Assembly (NCBI GenBank): GCA_016190505.1 | Contig: JACPQM010000064.1 | Span: 1-64,000, forward strand | Origin: Chloroflexota bacterium | GTDB lineage: Bacteria; Chloroflexota; Dehalococcoidia; JACPQK01 | DNA length: 64,000 nt | Direction of reading: 5' to 3' | Shown here: positions 27,116-36,147 of the stretch, piece by piece | Layout of the letters: each line of letters begins with the position of its first letter | How positions within the stretch are numbered: the stretch's first letter is position 1 | Program-made: the position numbers and the translations under genes | Notes under the pieces: generated by a model | The model's database searches: none | Told to the model about the DNA's origin: nothing | Seen by the model: the letters and a program-made list of their open reading frames with translations, nothing else

Positions 27116-27693
27116 TCCTCTTCTTCGTTGTCCTGGGGTTTCTTGCGCGTCCGCTGGGGCAGTTCTCGGATATTCAGTATCTCCTTCGCCTTCTGCAAGA
27201 AGGCGGAGTCGTGGACAATGGCACGGCCAAACTCGTTGACTCCGACTTTGAGGACATCCACAGCCTTGGTGACGACATCCTCTTCGAGCAACTGCTGGTA
27301 GGTCCGGCGCAGAAGGTCAATGAGGTGGCCCAGGTCACCCTGGCTCCAGCCGCTCTCCCCCACCTCGCTGAAGACGGCGATGCGCATGGTAGTGTGACAC
27401 AATGCGTTCTTGAGGCCGGGGAAAGGGACCTGTCTTAGCGATGCCGGGTAGACAAGAGCAACGCCGATGTAAGCGATGCCGCTCTCTACCCGTTCCCTAG
27501 CTGCCTGTAGGGCTGCTTGCTCCGCCGCGGGCTGGTCGTCCACCTTGCCCTCGATCATGGTACGTAGGCCCTGGAAGTCTACCATGACATCAGGCATGCC
27601 CCGGTGCGTAGTAAGGGGTTCCCGCAGGTAGCTCTCAGGCACGGAGACAACCCCCTGCTCGTGCAAGAGCACGGCCAGGGTTACGTTGAACAC
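27112..27693 (-). CDS. Putative PD-(D/E)XK nuclease partner of the methylase
   Basis: A 193-residue protein. Residues 34-50 read PDVMVDFQGLRTMIEGK, matching PD...ExK, the metal-binding signature of PD-(D/E)XK nucleases, followed by a helix with conserved-looking Gln/Glu. The C-terminal part is helical and ends in an acidic tail. It is first gene in the operon with the methylase. The GTG start lacks a good ribosome-binding site, so the true start is uncertain. The nuclease role is inferred from motif and context. Confidence 0.65.
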   Translation of the reverse strand: MFNVTLAVLLHEQGVVSVPESYLREPLTTHRGMPDVMVDFQGLRTMIEGKVDDQPAAEQAALQAARERVESGIAYIGVALVYPASLRQVPFPGLKNALCHTTMRIAVFSEVGESGWSQGDLGHLIDLLRRTYQQLLEEDVVTKAVDVLKVGVNEFGRAIVHDSAFLQKAKEILNIRELPQRTRKKPQDNEEEE

Positions 27694-28093
27694 CTCTTCC
27701 CTAAAGCCGCCGGTGGTCAGTGGTGCCTCCTACCAGTCGTTACTAGAACACCCCGTGCTGGTGGCACGGCAATCTGCTGGTGATTATGTCTTCCCTCATT
27801 TCGCGCCCCTGATTGTGCCGCTTTTTGAGATTCCGTGCAAGCCGTCCGCGCAGCCAAAATCCGCCACCTCTTATGTCTACCGGTAGGGCAGTTTTCTCAC
27901 CCAGGTGGTGCACCAACGCGTAGGGGCCCCGATGTATCGGGGCCCCTACGGCTTGACCGGATCTCGGGCTGTCCCCAAGGCGCTGGGTTTTCCTGGTCTT
28001 CGTTTTTGATGGTGGATCAAGGGCAGACTGTGGAGAAGGCCGACGGTGGCGTATACTGAAGCTACTTCTGTCTGAGTGCGAAAGGAGGCATTC
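27694..28093. other. Gene-free stretch holding composite repeat copy A
   Basis: I see no gene. Most of it, 27851-28026, is the dispersed composite repeat described separately. A possible -10 TATACT lies at about 28051, before the crotonase gene. Confidence 0.6.
27851..28026 (+). repeat. Dispersed composite repeat, copy A
   Basis: About 175 bp nearly identical to 42832-43006: CAGCCAAAATCCGCCACCTC, a conserved middle block, then a palindrome (27919-27950), then TTGACCGGATCTCGG and TTTTCCTGGTCTTCG. The outer parts are conserved, whereas the palindrome core differs (GGGGCCCCGAT here, GGGGCGACCGG in copy B). The palindrome therefore appears to be a replaceable insert. Confidence 0.8.
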
Positions 28094-28888
28094 GTGGACT
28101 ACCAGACCCTGATCTACGCCGTGGATGGCGGCATTGCCACCATTACCCTGAACCGGCCGGAGAAGCTGAACGCCATAAACGATGTGATGGACCGGGAGAT
28201 ACTTCTGGCCCTGCGCCAGGCGGCGGAGGACGATGGCGTGCGCGTGGTGGTCATCACCGGCGCCGGCCGGGGCTTCTGCTCCGGGGAAGATGTCACTGGC
28301 AGCCGCCAGGTCGGAGAACGCAGCGCCCAGGGCGCTTCACCGCGCATGGCCGCCGCTCCGCCCCAGAACCTGGCCGAGGTAATGAGGGGCATGGCCCAGC
28401 CCACCATTGCCGCCATCAATGGTCCGGCGGTGGGCCAGGGATTCTCGTTGGCCATCGCCTGTGACATTCGCATCGCCTCCGAGCGGGCCCGGCTGGGCGC
28501 TATCTGGGTGCTCCGGGGCGCTCCGCCAGAATCGGGCGCAGCCTACAACCTGGTCCGCCTGGTGGGAATGGGCAAGGCCTGCGAGCTTACCTTCACCGGG
28601 CGCATTCTGGATGCCCAGGAGGCTTTCCAGATCGGGCTGGTCAACCGCGTGGTGCCGCACGATAGCCTCATGGAAACGACCAATGAACTCGCCCGGACCA
28701 TCGCCGCCGGGCCCCCCATCGCCATGGCCCTGGCCAAACGGTCGTTGTATCTGGCCCAGGAGACCACCATGGCCAACTTCCTCCAGTACGAGGCCTGGGC
28801 GCTCAACTATTCCTTCCGCACCCAGGACCGGGAAGAGGCGGTACGGGCCTTCCTGGAGAGGCGCTCGCCTTCGTATCAGGGGCGGTAG
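28094..28888 (+). CDS. Enoyl-CoA hydratase/isomerase (crotonase) family
   Basis: I start it at the GTG at 28094, which has AAAGGAGG five bases upstream; the frame opens at 28076. It gives 264 residues. Crotonase features are YAVDGGIATITLNRPEKLNA, the oxyanion-hole segments GFCSGEDV and NGPAVGQGFSLAIACDIRIA, and PPESGAAYNLVRLVG where the catalytic Glu sits. It acts on acyl-CoA esters in beta-oxidation or ring-cleavage pathways; exact substrate is unknown. Its TAG stop is part of the palindrome at 28885-28956. Confidence 0.9.
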   Translation: MDYQTLIYAVDGGIATITLNRPEKLNAINDVMDREILLALRQAAEDDGVRVVVITGAGRGFCSGEDVTGSRQVGERSAQGASPRMAAAPPQNLAEVMRGMAQPTIAAINGPAVGQGFSLAIACDIRIASERARLGAIWVLRGAPPESGAAYNLVRLVGMGKACELTFTGRILDAQEAFQIGLVNRVVPHDSLMETTNELARTIAAGPPIAMALAKRSLYLAQETTMANFLQYEAWALNYSFRTQDREEAVRAFLERRSPSYQGR

Positions 28889-28956
28889 GGGCGAAGCATC
28901 CGGCCCGTGGTCGAAGCTGGTTCCGGGCTTGGCCACGCCGGATGCTTCGCCCCTAC
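28885..28956. repeat. Long-armed palindrome over the crotonase stop codon
   Basis: The 19-bp perfect arms GTAGGGGCGAAGCATCCGG (28885-28903) and their complement (28938-28956) enclose a 34-base loop. The stop codon TAG of the crotonase gene is inside the left arm. It could act as a transcription terminator or mRNA 3' hairpin. Confidence 0.75.
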
Positions 28957-29024
28957 ATTTGCCCCTCTTGGTCAAAGGTCCATGTCAACACAGAAGCCCT
29001 GCCTTTGGCGCCGTTTTGGGGTTC

Positions 29025-29052
29025 TTGACAGGGTGGGGTTGCCTGCTATAAT
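29025..29052 (+). promoter_or_regulatory. Consensus promoter of solute-binding protein gene
   Basis: The elements are TTGACA (29025-29030), a 16-bp spacer and TATAAT (29047-29052), an almost perfect housekeeping promoter 28 bases before the ATG. Confidence 0.85.
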
Positions 29053-29080
29053 AACCGCAATCACGTTGCGGGGGTGTACC

Positions 29081-30844
29081 ATGCGGCACAAGCGTTCCAT
29101 CACCTGTTTGGCCATAGCACTGTTGCTGTTCGCGGCCTGTGGTGGCCCGGCGGCGACGGCGACGCCGTCGCCCACGCCCAGTGCACGGGCCACGGAGCCT
29201 CCCCGAGCTACAGCCCCAGCCACGGCGGCGCCCACCGCCACGCCGCTTCCGGGGGCCACGGCGGCGCCCACGCCCAAGCCCACGGCGGCCCCGACTGCTG
29301 CTCCGGCGGGGGCCAAACTGGGTGGCACGGTGCGCCATCCCCAGCGCGAGGACCCGCCTTCCTGGGACCCCTCGAAGACCCATGTGGACCCTATGATCAC
29401 CGTCAAATACCTGACCTTCACCAAGCTGTTCACCAACTGGTCGGATAACCCCCAGACCTGCCAGAGCGAAGTATACCCGTGGGCGGTGCAGAGCTGGCGG
29501 TGGGTGGACGACACCACGGCCGAGTTCACCTTGAAGCCCGGGATCAAGTACCACAACAAGCCTCCGGTCAATGGCCGAGAGGCAGTAGCTCAGGACATGG
29601 TTCCTGCCTTCGAAAGGTACAAGAAGAACCTGTCCTTCATGGCGGGCAAGTCGGCTACTGTGGAGTCGGTAACAGTCACCGACAAGTACACCTTCCGCAT
29701 GAAGCTGAAGTCGCCCTGGGGCGGCCTGGTCAGCGAGCTGTTGGCCCACTTCTATGGCCCCTGGTTGGAGCCAGCGGAGGCGGGGGGTGCTGACGGCAGT
29801 CTCTGGGAGCAGCCTGCCAAGTCGTGGATTGGCAGTGGCGCCTTCCTTTTTGATTCCTGGAGGCCGGGGGTCAAATGGCGGCTGGTCCGCAACCCCGACT
29901 ATTGGGTAAAGGGCAGGCCATATCTGGACGCGGTGGAGATGCTGGTGATCCCGGAGGCATCAACGCAGCTTGCTGCCCTACGGTCCGGCCAGCTTAACAT
30001 GATCCGGGAGTTCAACGAGGAGATGCTCGACGTGGCCGTGCGGGACTTGCCCGGCCTCCAAGTGGCCCGCTGCGCGGGGACCACCATAAGCGGGTCGGGC
30101 ATGCTGTGGTTGAACAACAGCGGCCCGCCGTTCGACGACGTGAGGGTGCGCCGGGCGGTGAGAATGGCCGTGGACAACGAGTCTCTGGTGAAGACCCTGT
30201 ACAAGGGCAGGGCTGCTGTGGGCCCAGTGCTCCCCCCCACCGTACAGTACGCCATGAAGGCGGAGGACTTCCCCAGCGATCTACAGCCCTTCCTGAAGTA
30301 CGACCCGGCTCGGGCCAAGCAGCTCCTGGCCGAGGCTGGCTACCCCACTGGCTTTGACTCGGCGATCAACTTTACTCTGCGCTACGCCGCCCCCGCCAAC
30401 CAGGTAGCCGAAGCTCTGGCGGGCATGCTTGGAGAGATAGGTATCCGGGCCAAGCTGAACATCCAGGAGTATGGCCGCTACACCCAGACCGTGCTCCGGG
30501 CCGCCTACCCGGTGGGGGAGCTGGCCATCACCCCGCGCACCACCGTTACCCCTGAGGACGCCCATGCGCTCACCACCTACTGGAGCCAGGCTGGGGCCGT
30601 CAACCGCAGTGTGGTCAAGGACCCGGAGTACGACGCCCTTTTCGACCAGTTTCGGGCTACCACCGACGAGAACAAGAGGCAGAACCTGGCCCGCCAGCTC
30701 CAGATCATGGCGGCCAACAAGGCCTACGCCGTCACACTGCCCATGAACGACTCCACCATGGTTGCTCTCCGTGGGGTCCATTTCACCTGGATCGGCAGCA
30801 CCCGGGACTACAGCATGCTCCTGGAAACGGCGTGGATGGACTAG
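29081..30844 (+). CDS. Family-5 extracellular solute-binding lipoprotein
   Basis: A 587-residue peptide/nickel-type (SBP_bac_5) binding protein. The ATG at 29081 has GGGGGTG upstream and gives a lipoprotein signal with LLFAAC at the cleavage site, then an Ala/Pro/Thr-rich linker (about residues 22-75) and the binding fold. This includes YHNKPPVNGREAVAQDM near 165, DNESLVKTLYKG and NRSVVKDPEYDALFDQ. Four homologues occur in the window, and none has permease or ATPase genes beside it. It probably captures an organic substrate for a transporter encoded elsewhere. The stop TAG is part of a palindrome (30842-30865). Confidence 0.92.
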   Translation: MRHKRSITCLAIALLLFAACGGPAATATPSPTPSARATEPPRATAPATAAPTATPLPGATAAPTPKPTAAPTAAPAGAKLGGTVRHPQREDPPSWDPSKTHVDPMITVKYLTFTKLFTNWSDNPQTCQSEVYPWAVQSWRWVDDTTAEFTLKPGIKYHNKPPVNGREAVAQDMVPAFERYKKNLSFMAGKSATVESVTVTDKYTFRMKLKSPWGGLVSELLAHFYGPWLEPAEAGGADGSLWEQPAKSWIGSGAFLFDSWRPGVKWRLVRNPDYWVKGRPYLDAVEMLVIPEASTQLAALRSGQLNMIREFNEEMLDVAVRDLPGLQVARCAGTTISGSGMLWLNNSGPPFDDVRVRRAVRMAVDNESLVKTLYKGRAAVGPVLPPTVQYAMKAEDFPSDLQPFLKYDPARAKQLLAEAGYPTGFDSAINFTLRYAAPANQVAEALAGMLGEIGIRAKLNIQEYGRYTQTVLRAAYPVGELAITPRTTVTPEDAHALTTYWSQAGAVNRSVVKDPEYDALFDQFRATTDENKRQNLARQLQIMAANKAYAVTLPMNDSTMVALRGVHFTWIGSTRDYSMLLETAWMD

Positions 30845-30865
30845 GGGCGCACGGCCGTGCGCCCT
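30842..30865. repeat. Palindrome over the solute-binding protein stop codon
   Basis: The palindrome TAGGGGCGCACGGCCGTGCG with a completing CCC provides the TAG stop of the gene ending at 30844. It overlaps the leader of the next gene. Confidence 0.7.
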
Positions 30866-30876
30866 TGGAGAGTGCG

Positions 30877-31746
30877 ATGGACAACGCCAAGTTCGTGGAC
30901 GTCCAGGGCATCAGGACGCGCTACTTCGAGGCTGGCCAGGGCGAGCCGATGGTGCTGGTCCACGGCGGCCATTTCGGTAGCTCATACAACGCCGAGGACT
31001 GGGAACATAGCTTCCCCCTCTTCGCCCAGCAGTTCCACGTCTATGCCCTGGACAAGATAGGCCAGGGGTTTACAGACAACCCGGTGCGGGACGAGGAGTA
31101 CGTCATAGGGGCCACCGTCCAGCACCTGCATGGCTTTCTGGCGGCTGCGGGCATAGAGCGGGCGCACCTGGTGGGGCACTCCCGGGGTGGCTATACGGTG
31201 ACCCGCCTGGCGCTGGAGCACCCTGACGTGGTGCGGACCCTGGTCATCGTGGACAGCGCCAGCCTGATGGCCCCACCCAATCCCATTCACGCCCAGTGGG
31301 AGGCCGAGGCGGCGGGCATCGCCGACCCTCGCGAGAGGTCCATCCACATCCTGGTACGTAACTCTTACAGCGCCGAGCACATCAGCCGGCACTACGTGGA
31401 CGTGATCATGGAGGTGAACAGCCTGCCCAAGACAGTGACCGGGGCGGCCAGGATGGCAGCTCTATTCCCGCGTTTCGCGGAAGACCTGGTGGCCCGGCAG
31501 AGGGAGACCCACCAGTGGATTAGAGAGGGCCGTCTGAGGGCACCTACCATCGTCATGTGGGGCTACAACGATCCCTCGGCCAGGTTCGACCCGGTGGGGC
31601 TGGCCGCATTGGGGCTGATTCTGCCCTCGGTGCCCCGCTCGCAGATGCATATCCTTAACCACGCCGGGCACCACTGCTTCAGCGAGCAGCCAAAGGCCTT
31701 CGTGGCGGCGGTTTCGAGCTTCATCCGCACCAACCAGGTTGCTTGA
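30877..31746 (+). CDS. Alpha/beta-hydrolase
   Basis: The ATG at 30877, with GGAGAG before it, gives 289 residues. It has the oxyanion HGG (LVHGGHFGSS), nucleophile GHSRGG (Ser about 101), likely acid Asp in the WGYNDPSARF region, and catalytic His in LNHAGHHCFSEQP. This pattern fits C-C hydrolases of aromatic ring-cleavage (MhpC/BphD-like) or carboxylesterases. The neighbouring crotonase, SDR and molybdenum enzyme agree with a ring-degrading pathway, but that is inference. Confidence 0.88.
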   Translation: MDNAKFVDVQGIRTRYFEAGQGEPMVLVHGGHFGSSYNAEDWEHSFPLFAQQFHVYALDKIGQGFTDNPVRDEEYVIGATVQHLHGFLAAAGIERAHLVGHSRGGYTVTRLALEHPDVVRTLVIVDSASLMAPPNPIHAQWEAEAAGIADPRERSIHILVRNSYSAEHISRHYVDVIMEVNSLPKTVTGAARMAALFPRFAEDLVARQRETHQWIREGRLRAPTIVMWGYNDPSARFDPVGLAALGLILPSVPRSQMHILNHAGHHCFSEQPKAFVAAVSSFIRTNQVA

Positions 31747-32010
31747 GCGCTGGAGCAATGCGTCATGCCGCCATGGGACCAAACCCCGTAGGGGCGCACG
31801 GCCGTGAGCCCCTGCCTTCTTCCGTCTGTTGCTCGCAGTCTGTAGAGCGATGCCCTCACCCTCGCCCCTCTCCCTTTGGGAGAGGGGCGAGACCGAAGTC
31901 TGTAACCTGAAGCCTGTAGTCTGTAGCCCGCTTGACACCCCCTAGCGTGCTGTTAGAATGAAATCGTTCTGTGCCCGCCATGGTGAATCCACATGCTGTT
32001 GGAGGTGTGA
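31747..32010. other. Repeat-filled intergenic region with promoter
   Basis: No gene. It contains a palindrome (31787-31814), a CCCTCACCC...CCTCTCCC/GGGAGAGG hairpin (about 31852-31890), a run of GAAGCCTGTAG-type repeats (31889-31929) and the promoter at 31932-31959. Confidence 0.65.
31932..31959 (+). promoter_or_regulatory. Promoter of the SDR-molybdoenzyme operon
   Basis: TTGACA (31932-31937), a 16-bp spacer and TAGAAT (31954-31959), 51 bases upstream of the ATG. The start of this promoter abuts the end of a repeat run. Confidence 0.75.
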
Positions 32011-33000
32011 ATGGCTGACGTCCTGGTGACTGGCGCGTTTGGAGCTTTTGGCAACCAGGTCCTGCGCCGCCTGGTAAAGGAGGGCATCCGCCCGGTGGGC
32101 ATGTCCCGCAACCCGGACCTGAGCATGGTCAAGGACGTGGCCAGCTCCATTGAGGTGGCCCGGGGCGATGTCACCAACATAGTGGACATCCTCTCGGCCA
32201 TCAAGAAACACAAGGTCAAGCGCATCATCCACGCCGCGAACCTTATCGGGGCGGCGGAGACCGACCCCTGGCAGGGGTTCCAGGTCGGCGCCGTGGGCAC
32301 CGCCAACGTTCTGGAGGCGGCCCGCCTCACGGGCATGGAGCGGGTGGTGTTCACCAGCTCCAAAGGTGCCTATGGGCTGATTACCGGCGGTGAGCATGCC
32401 TTCCCCCGTTACAAGCCGGTGACCGAGGAGCACATCCGTAACCCGGAGTATGACTCTATATACGCCGCGGCCAAGGTCCTGGGCGAGAACCTGGGCTGGG
32501 CCTACCACGATAAACACGGTGTGGACTTCGCGGCCCTACGCTTCGGGCACACCTGGGGGCCGGGCAAGCAGGCGCGTCATGGCCCGCTGTCCATCTTCAG
32601 CAAGATCATCGAGAACGCCATGCTGGGCAAGCCCACCCGCATCGCTCAGGGGGCCGCCGAAAAAGACGACATCGTCTATCTCAAGGACGTCGGCCTGGGC
32701 ATTGTGCGGGCTTGCTACGCCCCCAGCGTGCCCTCGATGTTCTATAACATCGCCAGCGGCCGGCTGATCGGCCTCCCCGACTTCGCCGCGGCGGTGCGCA
32801 AGGTGTTGCCCAAGGCCCAGCTCGAGATCGGCCCTGGGCTGGACTACATCAACTACGGGCACCAGCGCTACTCTCTCTACGACATCAGCCGGGCCCAGAA
32901 TGAGTTGGGCTACCAGCCCGAGTTCGTGGATGTCGAGAAGGGTGTGCGTGACTATGTGGAGACCATGAAGGCGCTGGGGCTGGAGCCCCAGCCGAGCTAG
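32011..33000 (+). CDS. NAD(P)-dependent epimerase/dehydratase (extended SDR)
   Basis: A 329-residue extended short-chain dehydrogenase. The nucleotide-binding loop is TGAFGAFG at residues 7-14, the catalytic YxxxK is YAAAK near 150-154, and a RVVFTSSKGAYG segment supplies the active-site Ser. It has GGAGGTG before the ATG. It is first gene in an operon with the molybdopterin oxidoreductase (33019) and Fe-S subunit, so it likely handles the same substrate or its product rather than a nucleotide sugar. Confidence 0.88.
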   Translation: MADVLVTGAFGAFGNQVLRRLVKEGIRPVGMSRNPDLSMVKDVASSIEVARGDVTNIVDILSAIKKHKVKRIIHAANLIGAAETDPWQGFQVGAVGTANVLEAARLTGMERVVFTSSKGAYGLITGGEHAFPRYKPVTEEHIRNPEYDSIYAAAKVLGENLGWAYHDKHGVDFAALRFGHTWGPGKQARHGPLSIFSKIIENAMLGKPTRIAQGAAEKDDIVYLKDVGLGIVRACYAPSVPSMFYNIASGRLIGLPDFAAAVRKVLPKAQLEIGPGLDYINYGHQRYSLYDISRAQNELGYQPEFVDVEKGVRDYVETMKALGLEPQPS

Positions 33001-33018
33001 GTGAAGGAGGTCAGTGCA

Positions 33019-35316
33019 GTGCCGGAAGAGAAGCTGGTAAACGTGTTCTGCGGCCCCCACTGTGGGGCCTACGTCTGCGAGTTCCAGGCGGTGGTGAAGG
33101 AGGGGAAGGTAGAGAACCTGCGCATCCACCCCAAGACCAAACACCCTCCCTGCGCTGTGGGCTGGACCAACGCCAAGCGGCTTTACCACCCCGACCGGCT
33201 GCTGTACCCCCTGAAGCGGGTGGGCGAGCGGGGCGATGGTAAGTGGGAGCGCATCTCCTGGGACGAGGCCATGGACTACGTGGCCAAGGGGCTCACCGAG
33301 GTCAAGCAGAAGTACGGCAACGAGTCCATCGTCCTCTACTCTTACGTGGCGCACCACGGTTCCCCGGGCGGCGCCGCTGACCGCAGTGTCACCCCCTTGC
33401 GCCTGTTCAACCTGTGGGGTGGCTGCATCCACCTCTTCGACCGGGGCAACCTGTGTGCTGCCGCCTACTGGCAGTCCATGCGGCGCTTCACGGGGACCAT
33501 CCACCTGGCCCGGCCCCTGCCCAAGGACACCGAGCTCATGGTCATCTGGTCCTCCAACCCGGTGGCCACCAGCCGCCGGATAACGCCCAGGACGATCATG
33601 GAGTCCAAGGAGCAGTACGGGCTGAAGGTAGTGGTGATTGACCCTCAGTTCACTGAGACGGCCGCCTTGCTGGCCGACGAGTACCTGCCCATCCGGCCCG
33701 GCACCGATGCTGCCCTGGCCCTGGCCTGGCTGCGCGTCATCATCGCTGAGGGCCTCTACAAGAAGGACGTGGTCCTCAACCACACCAATGCCCTCTTCCT
33801 GGTGCGCAGCGACAACGGCAAGATGCTGCGCGAGAAGGACGTGGGCGGTCCGTCCGACAAGTACATGGTGTGGGATGCCAAGACCCAGCAAGCCAGGACA
33901 TTCGACACGGCTGGCGTGGAGCCTGCGCTCACGGGCAGTCAGACGGTCAAGGGCATCACAGTAAAGCCGGTGTGGCAGAGACTCATTGAGCTGGTGGAGC
34001 CCTGGACCGCGGCCAAGGCTGCCGAGGCCACCGGGCTGCCCGCCGAGTCCATTGTCAACCTGGCCCGGGAGTTTGGCCGGAAGAAGTCCAAGATCCAGTT
34101 CTTCCCCATCCCACGGTTTAACACTACCTCCTATGGCGAGTATGCTTCCATCGCTTCTGAGATGATAAACGTGCTTAGCGGCGGCATCATCGGCCGTATG
34201 GTGATGCGCGAGAACCCGCATGCCCACATAGACGTGGGCTTCCACGCTACCCACTTTGATACCCAGGTGGTGCCGAATCCAGTCAGCAAGAAGGTGCCGG
34301 TGGGCCACCTGGCCGAGGCCATCCTGAACCCCAAGCGCTACGGGACCAACATCAAGGCCCTCTACCTCTTCCGGGCCAATCCAGTGAACCAGCACGCGTC
34401 CACCCAGAAGACCATCGAGGCCCTCAAGAAGCTGGACCTGGTGGTAGTGGCGGACCTGTTCATGAGCGCTACTGCCCAGTACGCCGACATTGTGCTTCCC
34501 GCCTGCACCTACCTGGAGCGCTCCTCCATCAGGGAAGCTTCGCCGGTAGGCGTTGGTGGCTGGACAATCTACTACGACCTGCCTCGCCAGCTCTACTACT
34601 GCGATAAGGCGGTGGAGCCTCTGGGCGAGAGCAAGGACGACTACGACATCACTCGTTTGCTGGCCCAGAAGTTGGGAATGGGCCAGGACTACCCCTGGCG
34701 CAACGCCGAGGAGTGGATCGCGGACAACCTGGAGAAGGCAAAGGAGAATCCCAAGTACCCCTGGCTCAAGGATGTCACCATTGACCGGCTCAAGCGCGAG
34801 GGCATTGTGGACGTGCCCATCCCCACGCCGCCCATAGACTGGAACATGCCTACGCCATCGGGACGGGTCGAGTTCTACAACGAAGAGCTCATAGACATGG
34901 GCTACGAGCCTCTGCCGGTGTATCTGCCGCCCAGGGAGAGCCCGGAGGGCAGCCCCGAGCTGTACAAGAAGTACCCCCTGCAACTGTTGACATCCAAGTT
35001 CAAGCTGCGCCCCAACTCCTCGTACGGGAACCAGCCGGAGCTGAGGGAGATGTATACCCCCGACGTGCTCATGAACCCGGAGGACGCGGCGCCGCGAGGT
35101 ATCAAAGACGGCGACAAGGTGACCGTGTTCAACGACCGGGGTCAGATTCACCTCAAGGCCAGTGTCAAGGAGGCCATCCGGCCTGGGGTGGTGCGCATCT
35201 ACCAGGGGCAGTGGCCCGCGGACGGCAACGTCAACCTGCTGTCCAGCGACGAGCTCACGCTGTATGGGGAGAACCCCACCTACAACACCGGCCTGGTCAA
35301 TATACGGAAGGCCTGA
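33019..35316 (+). CDS. Molybdopterin oxidoreductase, catalytic subunit
   Basis: A 765-residue member of the DMSO-reductase superfamily, started at the GTG at 33019 with GGAGG eight bases ahead (the frame opens at 33001). The N-terminal Fe-S motif is CGPHCGAYVC...PPC. The molybdopterin domains follow, ending with the dinucleotide-binding domain (LLTSKFKLRPNSSYGNQPE). There is no twin-arginine signal, so it should be cytoplasmic. The partner is the 16-Cys Fe-S protein downstream; a membrane anchor is absent. I cannot name the substrate; hydroxylating or transhydroxylating relatives are as plausible as respiratory ones. Confidence 0.88.
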   Translation: MPEEKLVNVFCGPHCGAYVCEFQAVVKEGKVENLRIHPKTKHPPCAVGWTNAKRLYHPDRLLYPLKRVGERGDGKWERISWDEAMDYVAKGLTEVKQKYGNESIVLYSYVAHHGSPGGAADRSVTPLRLFNLWGGCIHLFDRGNLCAAAYWQSMRRFTGTIHLARPLPKDTELMVIWSSNPVATSRRITPRTIMESKEQYGLKVVVIDPQFTETAALLADEYLPIRPGTDAALALAWLRVIIAEGLYKKDVVLNHTNALFLVRSDNGKMLREKDVGGPSDKYMVWDAKTQQARTFDTAGVEPALTGSQTVKGITVKPVWQRLIELVEPWTAAKAAEATGLPAESIVNLAREFGRKKSKIQFFPIPRFNTTSYGEYASIASEMINVLSGGIIGRMVMRENPHAHIDVGFHATHFDTQVVPNPVSKKVPVGHLAEAILNPKRYGTNIKALYLFRANPVNQHASTQKTIEALKKLDLVVVADLFMSATAQYADIVLPACTYLERSSIREASPVGVGGWTIYYDLPRQLYYCDKAVEPLGESKDDYDITRLLAQKLGMGQDYPWRNAEEWIADNLEKAKENPKYPWLKDVTIDRLKREGIVDVPIPTPPIDWNMPTPSGRVEFYNEELIDMGYEPLPVYLPPRESPEGSPELYKKYPLQLLTSKFKLRPNSSYGNQPELREMYTPDVLMNPEDAAPRGIKDGDKVTVFNDRGQIHLKASVKEAIRPGVVRIYQGQWPADGNVNLLSSDELTLYGENPTYNTGLVNIRKA

Positions 35317-35364
35317 GGCCTGTCCTGAGTTTATCCTGAGTCTAACGAAGGAAGGAAGAGAGAA

Positions 35365-35973
35365 ATGCCCACTCGCTACGGGATGTTGGTTGACCTGAAG
35401 CGCTGCATCGGCTGCTATTCCTGCATCATGGCCTGCAAGCAGGACCACGGGGTGGTGGCTGGCAAGAGGTGGAACCGGGTGACCACGGTGGGGCCTATTG
35501 GCAAGTTCCCCAACGTGCGGATGCACTACGTCTATACGCAGTGCATGCACTGTGAGAAGCCACCGTGCGTCGAAGCCTGTCCCACCGGCGCGCTTTACAA
35601 GCGGCCAGAAGATGGTATTGTCCTGGTGGACGAGTCCAAGTGCCGGGCCTGCTTCGATCTGTGCGAGGATGCCTGCCCCTACAAGGCGCTGGCCCGGGAC
35701 ACCGCCCGGGGCAAGCAGACCAAGTGCACCCTGTGCGTCGAGCGTTTGGAGAAGGGTGAGCAGCCCCTGTGCGTGCAGACCTGCGTCACCCAGGCCCTTA
35801 TCTTTGGCAAGGTCCAGGACCTGCCGAAGCTGATGGAACCGAGGACCAAGGGTGTGCCCACCCACCGCCTGCTCACGGACCAGGGGACCGGCCCCGGCCT
35901 GGAGTACAACAAGGACCCCGAGCTGGGCACCATCAAGGGCCGCCGGGGCAAGGTGTACACCGACGTAACGTAA
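35365..35973 (+). CDS. Four-cluster Fe-S electron-transfer subunit (DmsB/PsrB-like)
   Basis: A 202-residue protein. Sixteen cysteines lie in four groups (CIGCYSCIMAC, CMHCEKPPCVEAC, CRACFDLCEDAC and CTLC...CVQTC), giving four [4Fe-4S] clusters as in DmsB/PsrB/NrfC subunits. It passes electrons to or from the molybdenum subunit encoded 48 bases upstream. The tail THRLLTDQGTGPGLEYNKDP... is unusual because a second, degenerate copy of it lies at 36830-36975, beyond a toxin-antitoxin module. Confidence 0.92.
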   Translation: MPTRYGMLVDLKRCIGCYSCIMACKQDHGVVAGKRWNRVTTVGPIGKFPNVRMHYVYTQCMHCEKPPCVEACPTGALYKRPEDGIVLVDESKCRACFDLCEDACPYKALARDTARGKQTKCTLCVERLEKGEQPLCVQTCVTQALIFGKVQDLPKLMEPRTKGVPTHRLLTDQGTGPGLEYNKDPELGTIKGRRGKVYTDVT

Positions 35974-36029
35974 AGGTGCCCTCACCTCAGTCCTCTCTCA
36001 AAGGGAGAGGATATTGACATGCACAAACG

Positions 36030-36060
36030 AACAGCCCCCCGATGGCCAACGGGGGCTGTT
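36030..36060 (+). terminator. Terminator hairpin after the Fe-S gene
   Basis: AACAGCCCCC (36030-36039) pairs with GGGGGCTGTT (36051-36060), followed by a GTGTTGTG tail. A near-identical hairpin recurs at 37066-37099, after the remnant of the same gene. Confidence 0.7.
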
Positions 36061-36147
36061 GTGTTGTGAGGGCTGACGACACCCTCGACCCCGGATGATT
36101 CGCGTCCTGCGCTCGCTGGGCTTAAAATGGGCTGTAGGAGGCGCACA

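Noticed and set aside
32536-35985. 1149-codon minus-strand open frame
   Set aside because: It lies wholly antisense to the SDR, molybdoenzyme and Fe-S genes, all of which have clear family motifs; it is a GC-driven shadow.
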